A stretch of DNA of 64,000 nt, taken from Diphasiastrum complanatum. Lineage: Eukaryota; Streptophyta; Lycopodiopsida; Lycopodiales; Lycopodiaceae. The position numbers were made by a program, and so were the translations under genes. The stretch is taken from assembly GCA_029204225.1 (NCBI GenBank), contig CM055100.1, positions 15,334,835-15,398,834 on the forward strand. Direction: 5' to 3'. Below are positions 1-10,564 of this stretch, piece after piece. The notes below the pieces were generated by a model, which was given only the letters and a program-made list of their open reading frames with translations, did not search any database and was not told the origin of the DNA. How positions within the stretch are numbered: the first letter of the stretch is position 1; each line of letters starts with the position of its first letter.

Positions 1-290
1 TTACCAAAATGTAAACCTGTTACCTGAGTCTTGAATCATATATGTAGTTTTAACTCATCCATAAATGCCAAATGGTAGTAACGCTGCTCAAGTTTATAAT
101 CTCAAATCTTCAAAGTTCAAATTTAACTCCTAATTTCTATAAACTAACCAGAATACTAAATACTAAATAGTAAATACAAATGGGCCAGTCTCCTGAGTCC
201 CCTAAGGTAGACTAGTCACTAAAGCCTAACGTAGCCTCCTCCTAGTCACCCGTGGAAGCTGTGACCTCGTACGTGCAGGCTCAGGAGCAG

Positions 291-648
291 TGTTACGAGC
301 TCGTAACCAGTGCCGAACCCTAGAGAACACAGATAGGTCAGATACCACAGTCAGGGTCGTGTCCAGCGTACATGACCAACAGGGCAAGACAGTGTGAGTA
401 GTGTGCCCCAGCACGGTCCATAGCCATGGCGGGCCTAACACAGCCTAGGGACCCTGTCAGCAGGATAGGGCCCCCAGTTGGGTCCCGACGTGCAGTCGGC
501 CACGTCAGTGCCACGTGGCCGACACTTGGCAGTAGCATGCTACCAGTCCTCACACTGGGCTAGGAGGGGCTTACTCTATATCAGGGAGTAGGCAAGGTTG
601 GGTGGATCAATTAGTGTTTGCCCTACTGTGGTGTTAGGATCTATTACA
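291..648 (+). repeat. 5' LTR of the chromovirus
   Basis: Direct repeat identical to 6334-6691 except for one base that I can see. It starts TG and ends CA. It carries an inverted repeat with 11-bp arms (495-505 and 513-523) around a CCACGTGG G-box core at 511-518, and a TATA-like CTCTATATCAG near 574, both plausible promoter elements. Transcription of the element would start in this LTR. Confidence 0.97.
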
Positions 649-649
649 C

Positions 650-661
650 TGGTATCAGAGC
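650..661 (+). promoter_or_regulatory. Primer-binding site (Met-tRNA type)
   Basis: TGGTATCAGAGC begins one base after the 5' LTR. It is the usual plant LTR-element primer site complementary to the 3' end of initiator methionine tRNA, where minus-strand cDNA synthesis begins. Confidence 0.93.
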
Positions 662-1543
662 CATCTCCATCCTAGGGAGTTCAGGAGCAACAGTAGAGAA
701 AGCTATCAGAAGATAGGAAAGATCTGGGAGATTCTCAGAAAAGAATAGAGGAGGAAAATCGCTGTAGGATCAGCTTTCTAATCCTCCAATTTGCTGGATT
801 TCTCAGTAGTTTGGAAGCATATCTTTTACAATAGCTTCAGCGCTGAAAAATCAGTTTCCCTCTCTGATTTTCGAGTGTAGATCACTATGATCTGAGCGGA
901 AATTCAAGAGGAAGGGAAGAGCAGGTCCATCGCTGTATAGTCAGCCCTCAAATCTGAGTTTCGTATGAAGTTCTGAGTAGATTAGAAGGAGTTCTGATCT
1001 GAAATATTGTAGCAGGGCCAGCGCTGGACAGTAGGGTAGAAATCTCAGAATTTAACCCTGTTTTTCAGAAGTTTTTCAGGAGTCTGAGTTTCAGACTTGC
1101 TTGCTACAGACCAGCGACCTACAGGCTGAGAGTAAATCAGAGAATCAAGGTGATTTCAGAGCTGTAAATTGGACAAATCGGGCCAGACAGGTTGCTGACC
1201 AACCAGCGAGGGCAGGGACTTCAAAAATTCCGGATTTTTTTTTGTAAACTTCCGGTTTTTACTCGGTTTGTTGGAGCCCCACACCTCAAATCAGATCAGT
1301 CAGCTACTCAACTCAAGAACCGGGAAATTTGGCACCGTTTTGAAGCTTCAAACTGGCATTTTCCGGGACAGCAGGTCTGAAATCTTGGGGAAAAGAGCTG
1401 AAAGGGTTCCTCTTCATAATCTCTTTGGAAGTACAGTCCTCAGAAACAGCTAAGTCATCTTTCCTTTCCCTTGTACAGTTGTAAATTAGTCTTTTAGACT
1501 TTTTTCCTTCAGAAGTTAAGGTAGCTCTCTTTCAGTTTCGAAG
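662..1543 (+). other. Long untranslated leader of the chromovirus, with degenerate repeats
   Basis: 882 bases between primer site and gag start without a convincing gene. A motif like (C/T)CGCTG followed by TCAG or similar recurs at about 760, 840, 930, 1021 and, weaker, 1113, spaced 80-92 bases. The units look like five diverged tandem copies. In retroelements this region holds packaging and dimerisation signals; that role here is inference. Confidence 0.6.
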
Positions 1544-4500
1544 ATGACCACTCCTCAGGGACCTGATCAACCCCAGGAGAGAGGCTTCGACGAACTTGAA
1601 ACAGAAGCCTTGGCTTACAGAAAAGGGAAGGAACCCATGGAAGTAGAAGAACAGGAACAGTTCGCCGAAGAACTCGACGAACTGGTTACCAAGGAGCAGT
1701 TCCTCCAATTGGTAACAGAAGTGGATGAACTGAAGCTGGCATTAGCCAATTTCAAGTCCAGTGTGGACGACTCGTTCGCTGAACTCAAAAACTTGATTTT
1801 GAGCTCCGCGAAAGGAAGCCTTCCCTCCACTTCTCAGTTATCCCCTTCTCCACTTCCATCAGTTTCGGGTGAGACTTTACGGTCTCACCCCAGTGTTTTT
1901 AAAGATTTAAAGCCTCCTACTTTTAATGGGGAAGAGAAGGATAGAAATGCAGATATTCTACAAACCTTCCTCAGCAAATGGAAGAACATTCATGCTCTTA
2001 AACAGACCCCTGACCATTTGCAAGCAATTGAGGCCAGTCTTTCTTTAGGGCCTATGGCCTATAAGTGGTGGTTAAATCTCCAGGAGACTGGGCAGACTCC
2101 CCGGTCATGGAAAGCTTTTGAAGAAGCTTTCCTAAGAGAATTTCTACCAGAGAATGAACTTGATAGAGCCTGGGAAGCCTGGGAAAGAACAGTAATGGAC
2201 AAGTCCCTCATCCAATATATCTCGCAGTATCGAGAGGCAATTTTAAAGATTAAAAATATGGATGACTATCAAAAAATCAGGGGATTTGTCCGTGGCCTCA
2301 AAGATGAATATAAAGTAGAGGTCCAGAGAAACTCGCCTACTACCCTTGAGCAAGCTCTCAGATATGCTCAAATCTATGATGATTCAGTGGGTAGGAAGAG
2401 AGCGAGACAGCAACCACTTTCTGAGCAGCTTCCTCAGAAAGACTTTCAATTTAAAAAGAAATTTTTAAAAAGAAAGAAAGAAGATAAATTTAAAGGTGAA
2501 GCTCCTCAGAAACGCCCTTCACACATACAGCCCTTAAAACCAGATGATTTTGAGAAAGCCAAACAAGAACGTTTGTGCTTTGTGTGTATGGGCAAGGGAC
2601 ACACAGTCAGACAGTGTCCCAAGGGGCCTTTCACTAAAAAAGATAAAAAACAAGTTCATCTTGTTCAGACTGTATGTTTCCCCAGTGACTCGGCAGCTTC
2701 CGAGATCAAAGTGTATCATGAAGATCATGAACACTGTTGCCAGCTGACCTCTGCAATGCTAGCGAGACCCTTCAGCTTTGGGCCGCATGACCTAGTACGT
2801 ATGCATGGGAAAGTTGGTAACCAGTCAGTAAGAGTCATGGTTGATGATGGGGCAACCCATAATTTCATCAACCACACCCTGGTTAAAAAGCTTAAACTAC
2901 CAGAAGTACCTAGTCAGCATAGGTACATAGTTTCATTAGCTAAGGGTGAAGATAAAAAAATATGGGAAACTATGGTAAGTAAGTTAAATCTTGGTATTCA
3001 GGGGTACCAAGATCAAATAAACTTTCAGATAATGCACCTGGATCGAACAGACATTGTTCTCGGGAGAGATTGGCTCTACAGTTTAGGACCTTCCCTCCAC
3101 AGAAACTATCAGGAGAACACCCTCAGCTTTCAGTATAAAGGCCGAGAGATCCAGTTGCATGGGGAGCATGATGTTCCCAACAGCCCTATGGTCTGCAGTT
3201 CAGAGCTCTGTCAGCTAATCGGAGACGAAGACCATCAGGTATTCTTATGTGACTTTCAGTTTATTCCTGAAGTTTCTATTTCCAGTTCTATTCAGCAGAA
3301 AATCAGTAAATTAGAAACTTTATTGTCTAAATTTAAAGATGTTTTTCCTGAAGATTTGCCACATGGTTTACCACCTAGCAGAGAGGTAGATCATGTAATA
3401 AACCTAGTACCAGGTACAGCACCTGTTTCTAAACCTCCGTATCGGGTCAGCCGAACAGAGGATGAAGAAATAACTAGGCAGTTAACAGACTATCTTGGGA
3501 AAGGCCAAATTCAGACCAGTAGTTCACCATGGGCCTCACCAGTCTTATTGGTGAAAAAGAAAGAGGGGTCTATGCGTCTTTGCGTAGATTACAGAGCCCT
3601 CAATAAAGTCACAATTAAGAATAAATACCCTATGCCTCGGGCAGACGAGTTGTTTGATCAACTCGACGGGGCTAAGTTTTTCAGTAAAATAGACCTCAGA
3701 TCGGGATATCATCAAGTCCGTATAAAATCGGAAGATGTCTCGAAAACAGCTTTTAGGACTCGTCACGGTCATTATGAGTTTAAGGTGATGCCATTTGGGC
3801 TCACAAATGCTCCAGCTACCTTTATGACCTTGATGAACAGTGTCCTCAGACCATACTTGGGTAAGTTTGTGGTCGTATTTTTAAATGACATCCTCGTCTA
3901 CAGCAAAACGAGGAAGGAGCATCTAAAACACCTCAGAAAGGTGTTTCGACTGCTCAGAAAGCATAAGCTTTATGCTAAACAATCCAAGTGTGAATTCTTC
4001 GTTGAAGAAGTAGCATATTTGGGTCACATTATCTCTTCAGATGGGATTAAGATGGACCCAAATAAGGTTAAAGCCATACTCAGTTGGCTGAGACCTCAGA
4101 ATATTTTGGAACTTCAAATCTTTCTTGGTCTCGCGGGATATTACAGACGATTTGTCAAGGAATATGCTCAGATAGCAGTCCCTATGACAAATCTTCTTAA
4201 GGGGAAGGGAAAGGAGTTCATTTGGGAGTCTGCACAACAGGAGAGCTTTGATGCTCTCAAAACAGCCTTAGCTACAGCACCAGTCTTAAAAGTCGTCGAC
4301 CCCAATCAGCCATTTGTGGTCGAAACAGATGCTAGCGACTTTGCAGTAGGCGCTGTGCTAACTCAGGGTGGACGACCAGTTGCGTTCGAGAGTAAAAAAC
4401 TCGAGCCAGCTCAGACTAGGTACAGTGCCTATGAAAAGGAACTCTTTTCTATAGTCCATGCCCTTAAGACTTGGAGGCATTATTTGTATGGTGCCAACTT

Positions 4501-6322
4501 TGAGGTCCTGACAGACCATGAGAGTCTCAGATACCTTTGCAATCAACCTGAGCTTAGAGGTCGGAAAGCTCGTTGGGCAGAGTTGATGCAAGAGTTTGAC
4601 ATGTCTATCAGATATAGGCGTGGAAAATTCAATACAGTAGCAGATGCCCTTAGCAGAATGCCTATGATAAACGAGCTGAGTTTTACTCAGATTCGTAATG
4701 AGTTACTCGAGTCCTTGAGAGGGAAATGCCAGCATGATGCATTCTTCTCTATTATCTGGAACTCAGTCCAGAACAGACAGTTACAGACTCCAGAACCAGT
4801 TCCCGGGGCTGGTGCCAGTTCATCCAAGAATACGGCAGCTTCCGTTGAGGATGATGATGAGTCCGAGTATACGTCGTCAGATGACGTTGAGGATTCTGAG
4901 CCTGTATTACCCAAGCAAACCCCAGTGGTTGAGGGTCAGTTGACTCAAGGATTCAAATGGAAACAGTATTCCATTCAGGATGAGTACTTGCTCTATAGAG
5001 ATAGAGTATGTGTCCCCAATTCAGAGGATTATAGGCAGCAGGTCCTATATGAATGTCATGACAATCCTAGCGCGGGACACCCAGGCATACAGAAGACCTA
5101 TGAGCTTCTTCGTAGGCAATTTTTCTGGCCCAGTATGAAAAAGGACGTCCACCAGTATGTAACCAGTTGCCAGAAATGTCAAGTAAATAAAGCAGAGCGT
5201 TTAAAGGCAGGAGGGTTGTTGCATCCCTTAGAAATACCAGCTGGTAAATGGGAGAGTATCTCCATGGATTTTATAGTAGGCCTGCCTAAAACCCAAAAGG
5301 GTAATGACGCTATATGGGTCACAGTTGACCGTCTGACCAAAATGGCTCATTTTATTCCGACCAAAACAACCGTTAGAGCTCCAGAGTTAGCAAGGTTGTT
5401 TGTAGACGGGCTATTTAAATTGTACGGTCTACCTTCCGGCATAGTCAGCGACCGGGACAGTAAGTTTACTGGAAATTTTTGGAAGGCAGTATTCCATCAT
5501 CTCCATACTAAACTTAATATGAGTACCACCGACCATCCACAGACGGACGGTCAAACAGAAAGGGTAAATCAAGTGCTGGAGGATATGCTTCGTGCATACG
5601 TCAGCAAGAGGCAGACTAATTGGGAGGAGTATCTCTCGATATTAGAGTTTGCTTACAACAGTACCAAACATTCAGCTACGGGATACAGCCCATTTATGCT
5701 GATGTACGGTTTTCAGCCACGCTCACCCACAGCTGTAGGGTTTAAACAAGAAAAAGTTGAAGCAGCCAGAAACTTTTTAGAAGACCTAAACCAGATGATA
5801 GAACATGCTAAGCGTAGCATTAGACAATCCCAGGATCGAGCCAGGCATTATGCAGATCCACACAGACGGGATGTGCAGTTCTCCACTGGTGAGAAAGTCT
5901 ACTTGAGAGTCCCAGTTGACTCTAAAACCCTCAAATCAGGAGTGTGTGCTAAGTTGTCTCCAAGGTATTGTGGTCCCTTTACCATCAGTAGGAGACTAGG
6001 CGAGGTCACCTATGAACTAGAACTCCCACACAGCAGTAAGGTTTTTCCAGTTTTTCATGTAAGTCAGTTACGAAAAGCCTTAACCAGATCAGATAATCTG
6101 GTAGGGGATAGTGTTCTAGTTCTCCCATTGGATCCTCAACAACCTCCACATGAACCAGAGGAAATTCTTGATAGTAGAGAGACGCAGACTCGTCATACTC
6201 TATACCGAGAATATCTGGTTAAGTGGAATGATCAGCCTGTTGAGAATGCCACTTGGGAAAGAGGCAGCGTCCTTCGCAAGATTTTTCCAGACTTTGTCTT
6301 AGAGGACCAAGACGGTTCTTAA
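1544..6322 (+). CDS. Gag-Pol-chromodomain polyprotein, 1592 aa
   Basis: Single open frame of a chromovirus. Order: acidic N-terminus; Gag core (about residues 110-290); CCHC zinc knuckle [14 protein letters not shown] (345-358); aspartic protease with DDGATHNF (434-441), where DSG or DTG is usual; reverse transcriptase with [16 protein letters not shown] and the catalytic motif FLNDILVYS (Asn781-Asp782); RNase H with [12 protein letters not shown] (Asp929); integrase with an HHCC finger from His1172 and a D,D35E triad at Asp1242, Asp1303 and Glu1339; then a C-terminal chromodomain (about 1538-1588, LVKWNDQP). The ATG at 1544 follows the leader and starts a continuous acidic N-terminus. The oddity is Asn at the first of the two RT catalytic Asp positions (AAT at 3884-3886), expected to disable polymerisation although the frame is otherwise intact. 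The chromodomain is thought to steer integration to particular chromatin in this clade. Confidence 0.96.
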   Translation: MTTPQGPDQPQERGFDELETEALAYRKGKEPMEVEEQEQFAEELDELVTKEQFLQLVTEVDELKLALANFKSSVDDSFAELKNLILSSAKGSLPSTSQLSPSPLPSVSGETLRSHPSVFKDLKPPTFNGEEKDRNADILQTFLSKWKNIHALKQTPDHLQAIEASLSLGPMAYKWWLNLQETGQTPRSWKAFEEAFLREFLPENELDRAWEAWERTVMDKSLIQYISQYREAILKIKNMDDYQKIRGFVRGLKDEYKVEVQRNSPTTLEQALRYAQIYDDSVGRKRARQQPLSEQLPQKDFQFKKKFLKRKKEDKFKGEAPQKRPSHIQPLKPDDFEKAKQERLCFVCMGKGHTVRQCPKGPFTKKDKKQVHLVQTVCFPSDSAASEIKVYHEDHEHCCQLTSAMLARPFSFGPHDLVRMHGKVGNQSVRVMVDDGATHNFINHTLVKKLKLPEVPSQHRYIVSLAKGEDKKIWETMVSKLNLGIQGYQDQINFQIMHLDRTDIVLGRDWLYSLGPSLHRNYQENTLSFQYKGREIQLHGEHDVPNSPMVCSSELCQLIGDEDHQVFLCDFQFIPEVSISSSIQQKISKLETLLSKFKDVFPEDLPHGLPPSREVDHVINLVPGTAPVSKPPYRVSRTEDEEITRQLTDYLGKGQIQTSSSPWASPVLLVKKKEGSMRLCVDYRALNKVTIKNKYPMPRADELFDQLDGAKFFSKIDLRSGYHQVRIKSEDVSKTAFRTRHGHYEFKVMPFGLTNAPATFMTLMNSVLRPYLGKFVVVFLNDILVYSKTRKEHLKHLRKVFRLLRKHKLYAKQSKCEFFVEEVAYLGHIISSDGIKMDPNKVKAILSWLRPQNILELQIFLGLAGYYRRFVKEYAQIAVPMTNLLKGKGKEFIWESAQQESFDALKTALATAPVLKVVDPNQPFVVETDASDFAVGAVLTQGGRPVAFESKKLEPAQTRYSAYEKELFSIVHALKTWRHYLYGANFEVLTDHESLRYLCNQPELRGRKARWAELMQEFDMSIRYRRGKFNTVADALSRMPMINELSFTQIRNELLESLRGKCQHDAFFSIIWNSVQNRQLQTPEPVPGAGASSSKNTAASVEDDDESEYTSSDDVEDSEPVLPKQTPVVEGQLTQGFKWKQYSIQDEYLLYRDRVCVPNSEDYRQQVLYECHDNPSAGHPGIQKTYELLRRQFFWPSMKKDVHQYVTSCQKCQVNKAERLKAGGLLHPLEIPAGKWESISMDFIVGLPKTQKGNDAIWVTVDRLTKMAHFIPTKTTVRAPELARLFVDGLFKLYGLPSGIVSDRDSKFTGNFWKAVFHHLHTKLNMSTTDHPQTDGQTERVNQVLEDMLRAYVSKRQTNWEEYLSILEFAYNSTKHSATGYSPFMLMYGFQPRSPTAVGFKQEKVEAARNFLEDLNQMIEHAKRSIRQSQDRARHYADPHRRDVQFSTGEKVYLRVPVDSKTLKSGVCAKLSPRYCGPFTISRRLGEVTYELELPHSSKVFPVFHVSQLRKALTRSDNLVGDSVLVLPLDPQQPPHEPEEILDSRETQTRHTLYREYLVKWNDQPVENATWERGSVLRKIFPDFVLEDQDGS

Positions 6323-6333
6323 GGGGGAGGGAG
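6321..6333 (+). promoter_or_regulatory. Polypurine tract of the chromovirus
   Basis: AAGGGGGAGGGAG directly abuts the 3' LTR and overlaps the stop codon. It is the standard primer for plus-strand cDNA synthesis. Confidence 0.93.
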
Positions 6334-6691
6334 TGTTACGAGCTCGTAACCAGTGCCGAACCCTAGAGAACACAGATAGGTCAGATACCACAGTCAGGGT
6401 CGTGTCCAGCGTACATGACCAACAGGGCAAGACAGTGTGAGTAGTGTGCCCCAGCACGGTCCATAGCCATGGCGGGCCTAACACAGCCTAGGGACCCTGT
6501 CAGCAGGATAGGGCCCCCAATTGGGTCCCGACGTGCAGTCGGCCACGTCAGTGCCACGTGGCCGACACTTGGCAGTAGCATGCTACCAGTCCTCACACTG
6601 GGCTAGGAGGGGCTTACTCTATATCAGGGAGTAGGCAAGGTTGGGTGGATCAATTAGTGTTTGCCCTACTGTGGTGTTAGGATCTATTACA
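6334..6691 (+). repeat. 3' LTR of the chromovirus
   Basis: Matches 291-648 over its whole 358 bp with one substitution seen. It is followed by the second AGCAG target copy at 6692-6696, after which the hAT acidic-tail coding sequence resumes on the minus strand. Confidence 0.97.
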
Positions 6692-8270
6692 AGCAGGATC
6701 CTCATCAATGCTATCAGCATCATCAGATGGATCAGTCTCATGCTCTAAGGAATCCTTGCTGTCAGCTTCATCTTCCGAGGTCTCTACGTCGTCTTCGTCT
6801 TCTAGTGGCTCCTCGTCCTCGTGGGCTCGAGAACTGGAAGCCTCTCCCCATGTCCTGCGACGTGCAGCAGCCCGAGAATAACAAATGTTAGAGAATTGTC
6901 ATGACTAAGGACTTATACCTGAAGACATTGAGATCATCCCTGGGTGAATCATGCATGACAGGATCAGGATAGACCCTCTCAATGTATGTGCCCCATCCCT
7001 GTCGGAGCTCTGCATCATGGAACTGATCTTCATTCCTCCATAGAGGATGAAGAATGCAAGCCATAGCGTGTAGAGGCTGATGGAACCACTCCCACCTGGC
7101 TTGCCACTTTTCTCTTATTTCTTCAACCCTATAAAATTTGAAAATCATACATCATATATGTCACATGGTGCATACTTACATAAACACTCATCAATCGTGA
7201 TAAGAGATAATGCATAATACAAACCTCTTTGCACCGATGGCAGTGCAGGTGCGAATCTGCTCTCCCAGCCTGTCCATGAACTCATAGAGAAGGCCCAAAG
7301 TGCAGCCCTCTCTATCCGTAAGGCGCAAGACAGTGTAAAGAGGCTGCAACGCTATGATAATGGCCCGTGCATCATCCCAAAAAGGAGATGATAGCACAAT
7401 CCTCTCAAATCGCTGAGCCTTAGGCTCTCGTGAGTGCCTCCACTGACGCCAAGACTGTAAGACCACCATCTGTCTCAAGCCATCATGCACCTTCACGAGG
7501 CGCTCCAAAACAATGAAAATAAAGCCAAACTTGGAACGGATCATGATTGCAAATTGTATTAGCTTCAACAAAGCAATTATCGGATAACAAGGTCTTAGGT
7601 TGAAACTGGAGTCTCGAAAGTAGTTAGTAGTTGCTAGTAAGCTATGTACTAGCTTCTAAGTAGTAAGTAGTAAGAATCTAAGTGATGAAATTTGAGTCAA
7701 ATTTGATGAATAGAAAAGTAGACCTGGTGGGGGCAGGCCTCAATATGTCGAGGCTAGAATACTCCCTGAACATACTCAGGACCCTCGGTCTCTTGGTGAC
7801 AAACCTCACCAAGAACCGGCCTATGTCTAGTACCTCTGCAATCCATGGCAACTTTGCTATATCCTCAAACAAGAGGTCTAAGCAATGTGCAGCACAGGGT
7901 GACCAAAAGATCCAAGGGTACTTTTCATTTACGAGCTTCCCCATGGCAACAAGATTTGCCGCATTGTCGGTGATGACCTGCAAAGCACAACAATCATCAA
8001 TGCAACATCGGAACATCCGACATCGATCTTCTCTGAAGTGACAAGTCCATTATCCAAGAAGCAACATTGAACAAGTAGGGCAAGTAAAAAGTTTACACTC
8101 ATTTTTATTTCTCACTACACAACTAAAAGTCAAGAATCAATACCTGCACAACATTCTCTTTGCCGACCTCCACAATGGCCGCGTCAATAAATCCAAACAA
8201 TGTCTGGGCATCCAAGGTTAAGCCCGAGATGTCGATGGATCTCAAGAACATCGTGCCCAAGCAAGAAGAA

Positions 8271-8438
8271 ACCTGCAATCTCATAACCACGTAGATGCAA
8301 TAGGTGTGCCTTTATTCTACTGGGGCCACCTGTGTAGTCCTTGCCACAATACTTGCAAGTCCACCTCTTAGTGCCTGAGGCGCCATAATTAGAAGCAATT
8401 GTCACATGATCCCACAAGGGATCCTTCTCTCTCGGCAT
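8271..8438 (-). pseudogene. BED zinc-finger exon of hAT relic 1
   Basis: First coding exon of the relic, starting MPREKDPLWDHV. It carries the BED-type DNA-binding finger WTCKYCGKDYTGG followed by KAHLLHLRG, with two Cys and two His in the expected order. In hAT elements this domain binds the transposon ends. The frame leaves the family pattern at about 8270, where the sequence jumps towards the DUF659 region (FLRSIDISG, other frame). That fits an internal deletion or a lost intron junction. A close relative of this exon lies at about 57140-57334. Confidence 0.85.
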
Positions 8439-8519
8439 GGTATCTACTATCTAGATTCTAGTCTCTCTCCCCCCACTAGTCTCTCTCCCGGGTCCCCTTC
8501 CTAAATTCTGATTTTTCAC

Positions 8520-8834
8520 TCACACACACCTAAAGGCTAACTCTTCCTCGGACCTCCCTCCCCACACACACACACACACACCCCTAAGTCTACCTCCCTC
8601 TCTCTCAAAGACTCAAACACACTCTTTTAACTTAAAAATCTATTCACACATGTCAAACACACAAAACACACACACACATTGTCAAGACTCAAACACACAC
8701 ACACACACACACATTATCAAACATACACACACAAAAACACAAACACACACACACACACACATTTGTCAACAGTCACACACACTGAACACACATTGAACAC
8801 ACACTGAACAGCCACACGTGACACACACAATTCC

Positions 8835-8884
<50 letters not shown>
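8520..8884. repeat. CA-rich and CT microsatellites
   Basis: Several (CA)n runs lie between 8520 and 8830, followed by an almost pure (CT)n run of about 47 bases at 8838-8884. Reading frames across them (repeated Arg-Glu) have no family features and are not genes. Confidence 0.95.
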
Positions 8885-8886
<2 letters not shown>

Positions 8887-9124
8887 TTTCTCTCCAGACT
8901 CGCGGATCTATCCACATCTGTTTTAGACACTGGAATAAGATAATCTATCAGGGCTCCAGCATAGTGCAATCTTCTGCAGGCTTCAACACAAGATCTATAT
9001 TCTGGAATCTGTCCAGTGTCTCGGATCTCTCTCTCTCTCTCAGGCGTGGAAATCTGGGAAGCAGAAATCTGGGAAGCTTCAGGGCCCAGGGGGAGGTAAC
9101 GAGCAAGGGGCCCGGGGAGGTAAC

Positions 9125-9350
9125 GAGCAGGCTGCAGGTCCCAGGAGGTCGCGAGGAGCAGTAGCAGGAGGTCGCGAGGAGCAGGAGGTCGCAAGGAGAA
9201 GGAGTCGCGAGGAGCAGTAGCAAGAGGTCGCGAGGAGCAGGAGGTCGCGAGGAGGAGTCACGAGGAGCAGGAGGTCGCGAGGAGGAGGAGTCGCGAGGAG
9301 CATGCAGGTCCCAGGAGCTCGCGAGCAGGAGGTCGCGAGGAGGCGACGAT
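9125..9350. repeat. GC-rich minisatellite with core GGTCGCGAGGAGCAG
   Basis: About twelve imperfect units built from GGTCGCGAGGAG and AGCAGGA or AGCAGTA, 15-30 bases each. They are GC- and CpG-rich against an AT-rich background. The block ends at a T run (9351-9364) followed by short palindromes. No gene is supported here; the Leu/Pro/Arg frames on the minus strand just read the repeat. Confidence 0.9.
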
Positions 9351-9398
9351 TTTTTTTTTTTTTTAAACGGTTCGAACTGAAAAAAACGGTTCAAACCG

Positions 9399-9416
9399 GA
9401 CCTTTTCGAAAAGGTC
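9399..9416. repeat. Perfect 18-bp palindrome
   Basis: GACCTTTTCGAAAAGGTC is its own reverse complement. It lies in a cluster of short related motifs (AACGGTTCGAAC, AACGGTTCAAAC, GAATCGCG, GAATCGTG) just after the minisatellite. Function unknown. Confidence 0.85.
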
Positions 9417-9559
9417 TTTCGAATCGCGGTTCTTTCAATGAATCGTGATTCGACACAACATTGGAACCCACTCACACGAATGAGGTCGTGAGGTCAAAAA
9501 ATCGCAGTGTTAAAATAGCAATTCATACAAACCATCTTTAAAAGATACATCAATGCAAG

Positions 9560-10460
9560 AAATAGAAGAATTACCTAGTACCTTAAAGGAGTGGCCACCC
9601 TTCTTTCGTCTCTTCGGGCAGTCCTTCGCAAGGTGCCCCTTCTCCATGCAGGAGAAACACAACCCGTCGCTTTTCAAAGTCAGCTCTCTCCAACCAAGGG
9701 CGCTTCTTTTTCTTTCCCGAAGGGGAAGCTTCGTCAACCACTCCCTCCTTGCCCTTCTTGAAAGGAGGGCCCGTAGAGGGTTTGTCTTTGGATTCTGGCT
9801 TTTGCTGCTCTTTGCGGTCACGGTGTGCGTATCGTCGAAAATCCGAGCGAAACGCACGGCATCCTCTAAGGATTGTGGCTGATTGCGGTGGACCTCCAAC
9901 TGATATTCTTTGGGCAAGCCCAAAATGAAATGCAGCTTAAGGAGCACTCCGTCTAAGTGGTTACAAAACCACGATGTAGCCTCTTGCAGTCTTGCAGATA
10001 GACGTCCAAAGGCATTATCCCCATTTGCAACGCGGCAAATCGACGATAATATTCAAAATCGTCAAGGACAGGCATAAAGACAGCCGTAAAGGCTACTTGG
10101 AAGTCATTCCAAGTAGTTGGGACCGTAGCTCGATCATTAAGATCTTGCCACCATGAGTACACTTTACCGTGTAAAAACATGATGGTCGTCGAAATACACG
10201 AGCTATCTGGTAGATCGTGCATGAAAAATGCGACGTCCATCGATCCAAGCAAGCCAAGACCACATCTTGGTGTATCCTTTTTCTCTCCGGTGAAAAACTC
10301 CGGAGCAAATATCGGGTTAAGGAGTGCTTGCCGAGATTGGGCCATAGCCCGCATTTCGCCCGCATGTCAACAATTTGTTGTTGCAACAAATTAATTGCAC
10401 GCCATATCAGTTCCGACGGGACTTGGAGCTCGAGTTTCTTCCATAAGAGTGTCCATGGAA
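9560..10460 (-). pseudogene. Ty3/gypsy Gag relic
   Basis: Minus-strand Gag of a gypsy element in two frames. The upstream half (10354 to about 9960) has TGEKKDTPR, KVYSWWQDLNDRA and WNDFQVAFTAVF, matching the retrotransposon Gag core. The downstream half (about 9947 to 9570) has LGLPKEYQLEVHRNQPQSL and the CCHC knuckle CFSCMEKGHLAKDC. A frameshift at about 9950 separates them. No protease or RT follows in this orientation, so this is a truncated, dead fragment. It is related in layout to the Gag of the intact chromovirus but clearly diverged. Confidence 0.88.
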
Positions 10461-10564
10461 AAAGCAGTACGTAACAACAAGCTTGAGGAAAAACGGAGAA
10501 CAACGGTATAAAACCGTCAAAAACTGATAACTAGAGAAGAAAGCCTTAAGAAATAAGTAAACTT

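Larger units (their letters stand above)
291..6691 (+). mobile_element. Full-length Ty3/gypsy chromovirus retrotransposon
   Basis: Complete LTR retrotransposon of 6401 bp. LTRs of equal length (358 bp) lie at 291-648 and 6334-6691, beginning TGTTACG and ending ATTACA. The target duplication AGCAG is present at 286-290 and 6692-6696. A primer-binding site matching the initiator Met-tRNA type lies at 650-661, and a polypurine tract at 6321-6333. One uninterrupted gag-pol frame fills 1544-6322 and ends in a chromodomain, which places it among the chromoviruses. By eye the LTRs differ at one site (G at about 477, A at the matching place in the right copy), so insertion is recent. It sits inside the last exon of a minus-strand hAT transposase. 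The RT catalytic motif is altered (see the coding entry), so whether this copy could move unaided is doubtful. Confidence 0.97.
226..8438 (-). pseudogene. hAT-family transposase relic, split by a gypsy insertion
   Basis: Decayed minus-strand transposase of a hAT DNA transposon. A BED zinc finger lies at 8271-8438. DUF659-like exons follow at about 8144-8257 (FLRSIDISG to KENVVQ, donor GTATTG), 7724-7977 (ITDNAANLVA, WSPCAAHCLDLL), 7225-7540 (ERLVKVHDGLRQ) and 6919-7128 (MACILHPLW). An acidic tail runs from about 6860 to 6692 and resumes at 290, ending at a stop at 226. Intron borders fit GT-AG at several junctions. The reading frame is continuous when the 6.4-kb gypsy element and one AGCAG copy are set aside. 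The region between BED and DUF659 is much shorter than in intact relatives and is out of frame, and I see no WW-containing dimerisation block near the end. The transposase was therefore probably already defective before the gypsy insertion. Family assignment is from motif recognition; exact exon limits are approximate. Confidence 0.85.

Noticed and set aside
226-553. Minus-strand frames across the left LTR and their copies at 6299-6596
   Set aside because: They read the LTR backwards, recur in the other LTR, and have no domain. Only the last ~20 codons before the stop at 226 belong to the hAT tail.
7682-8041. 119-codon plus-strand frame
   Set aside because: It is the antisense of the hAT transposase exon with the N-A-A-N and C-A-A-H-C motifs.
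8717-9475. Arg/Glu- and Leu/Pro-rich frames on the minus strand
   Set aside because: They only translate the CT microsatellite and the GC-rich minisatellite.
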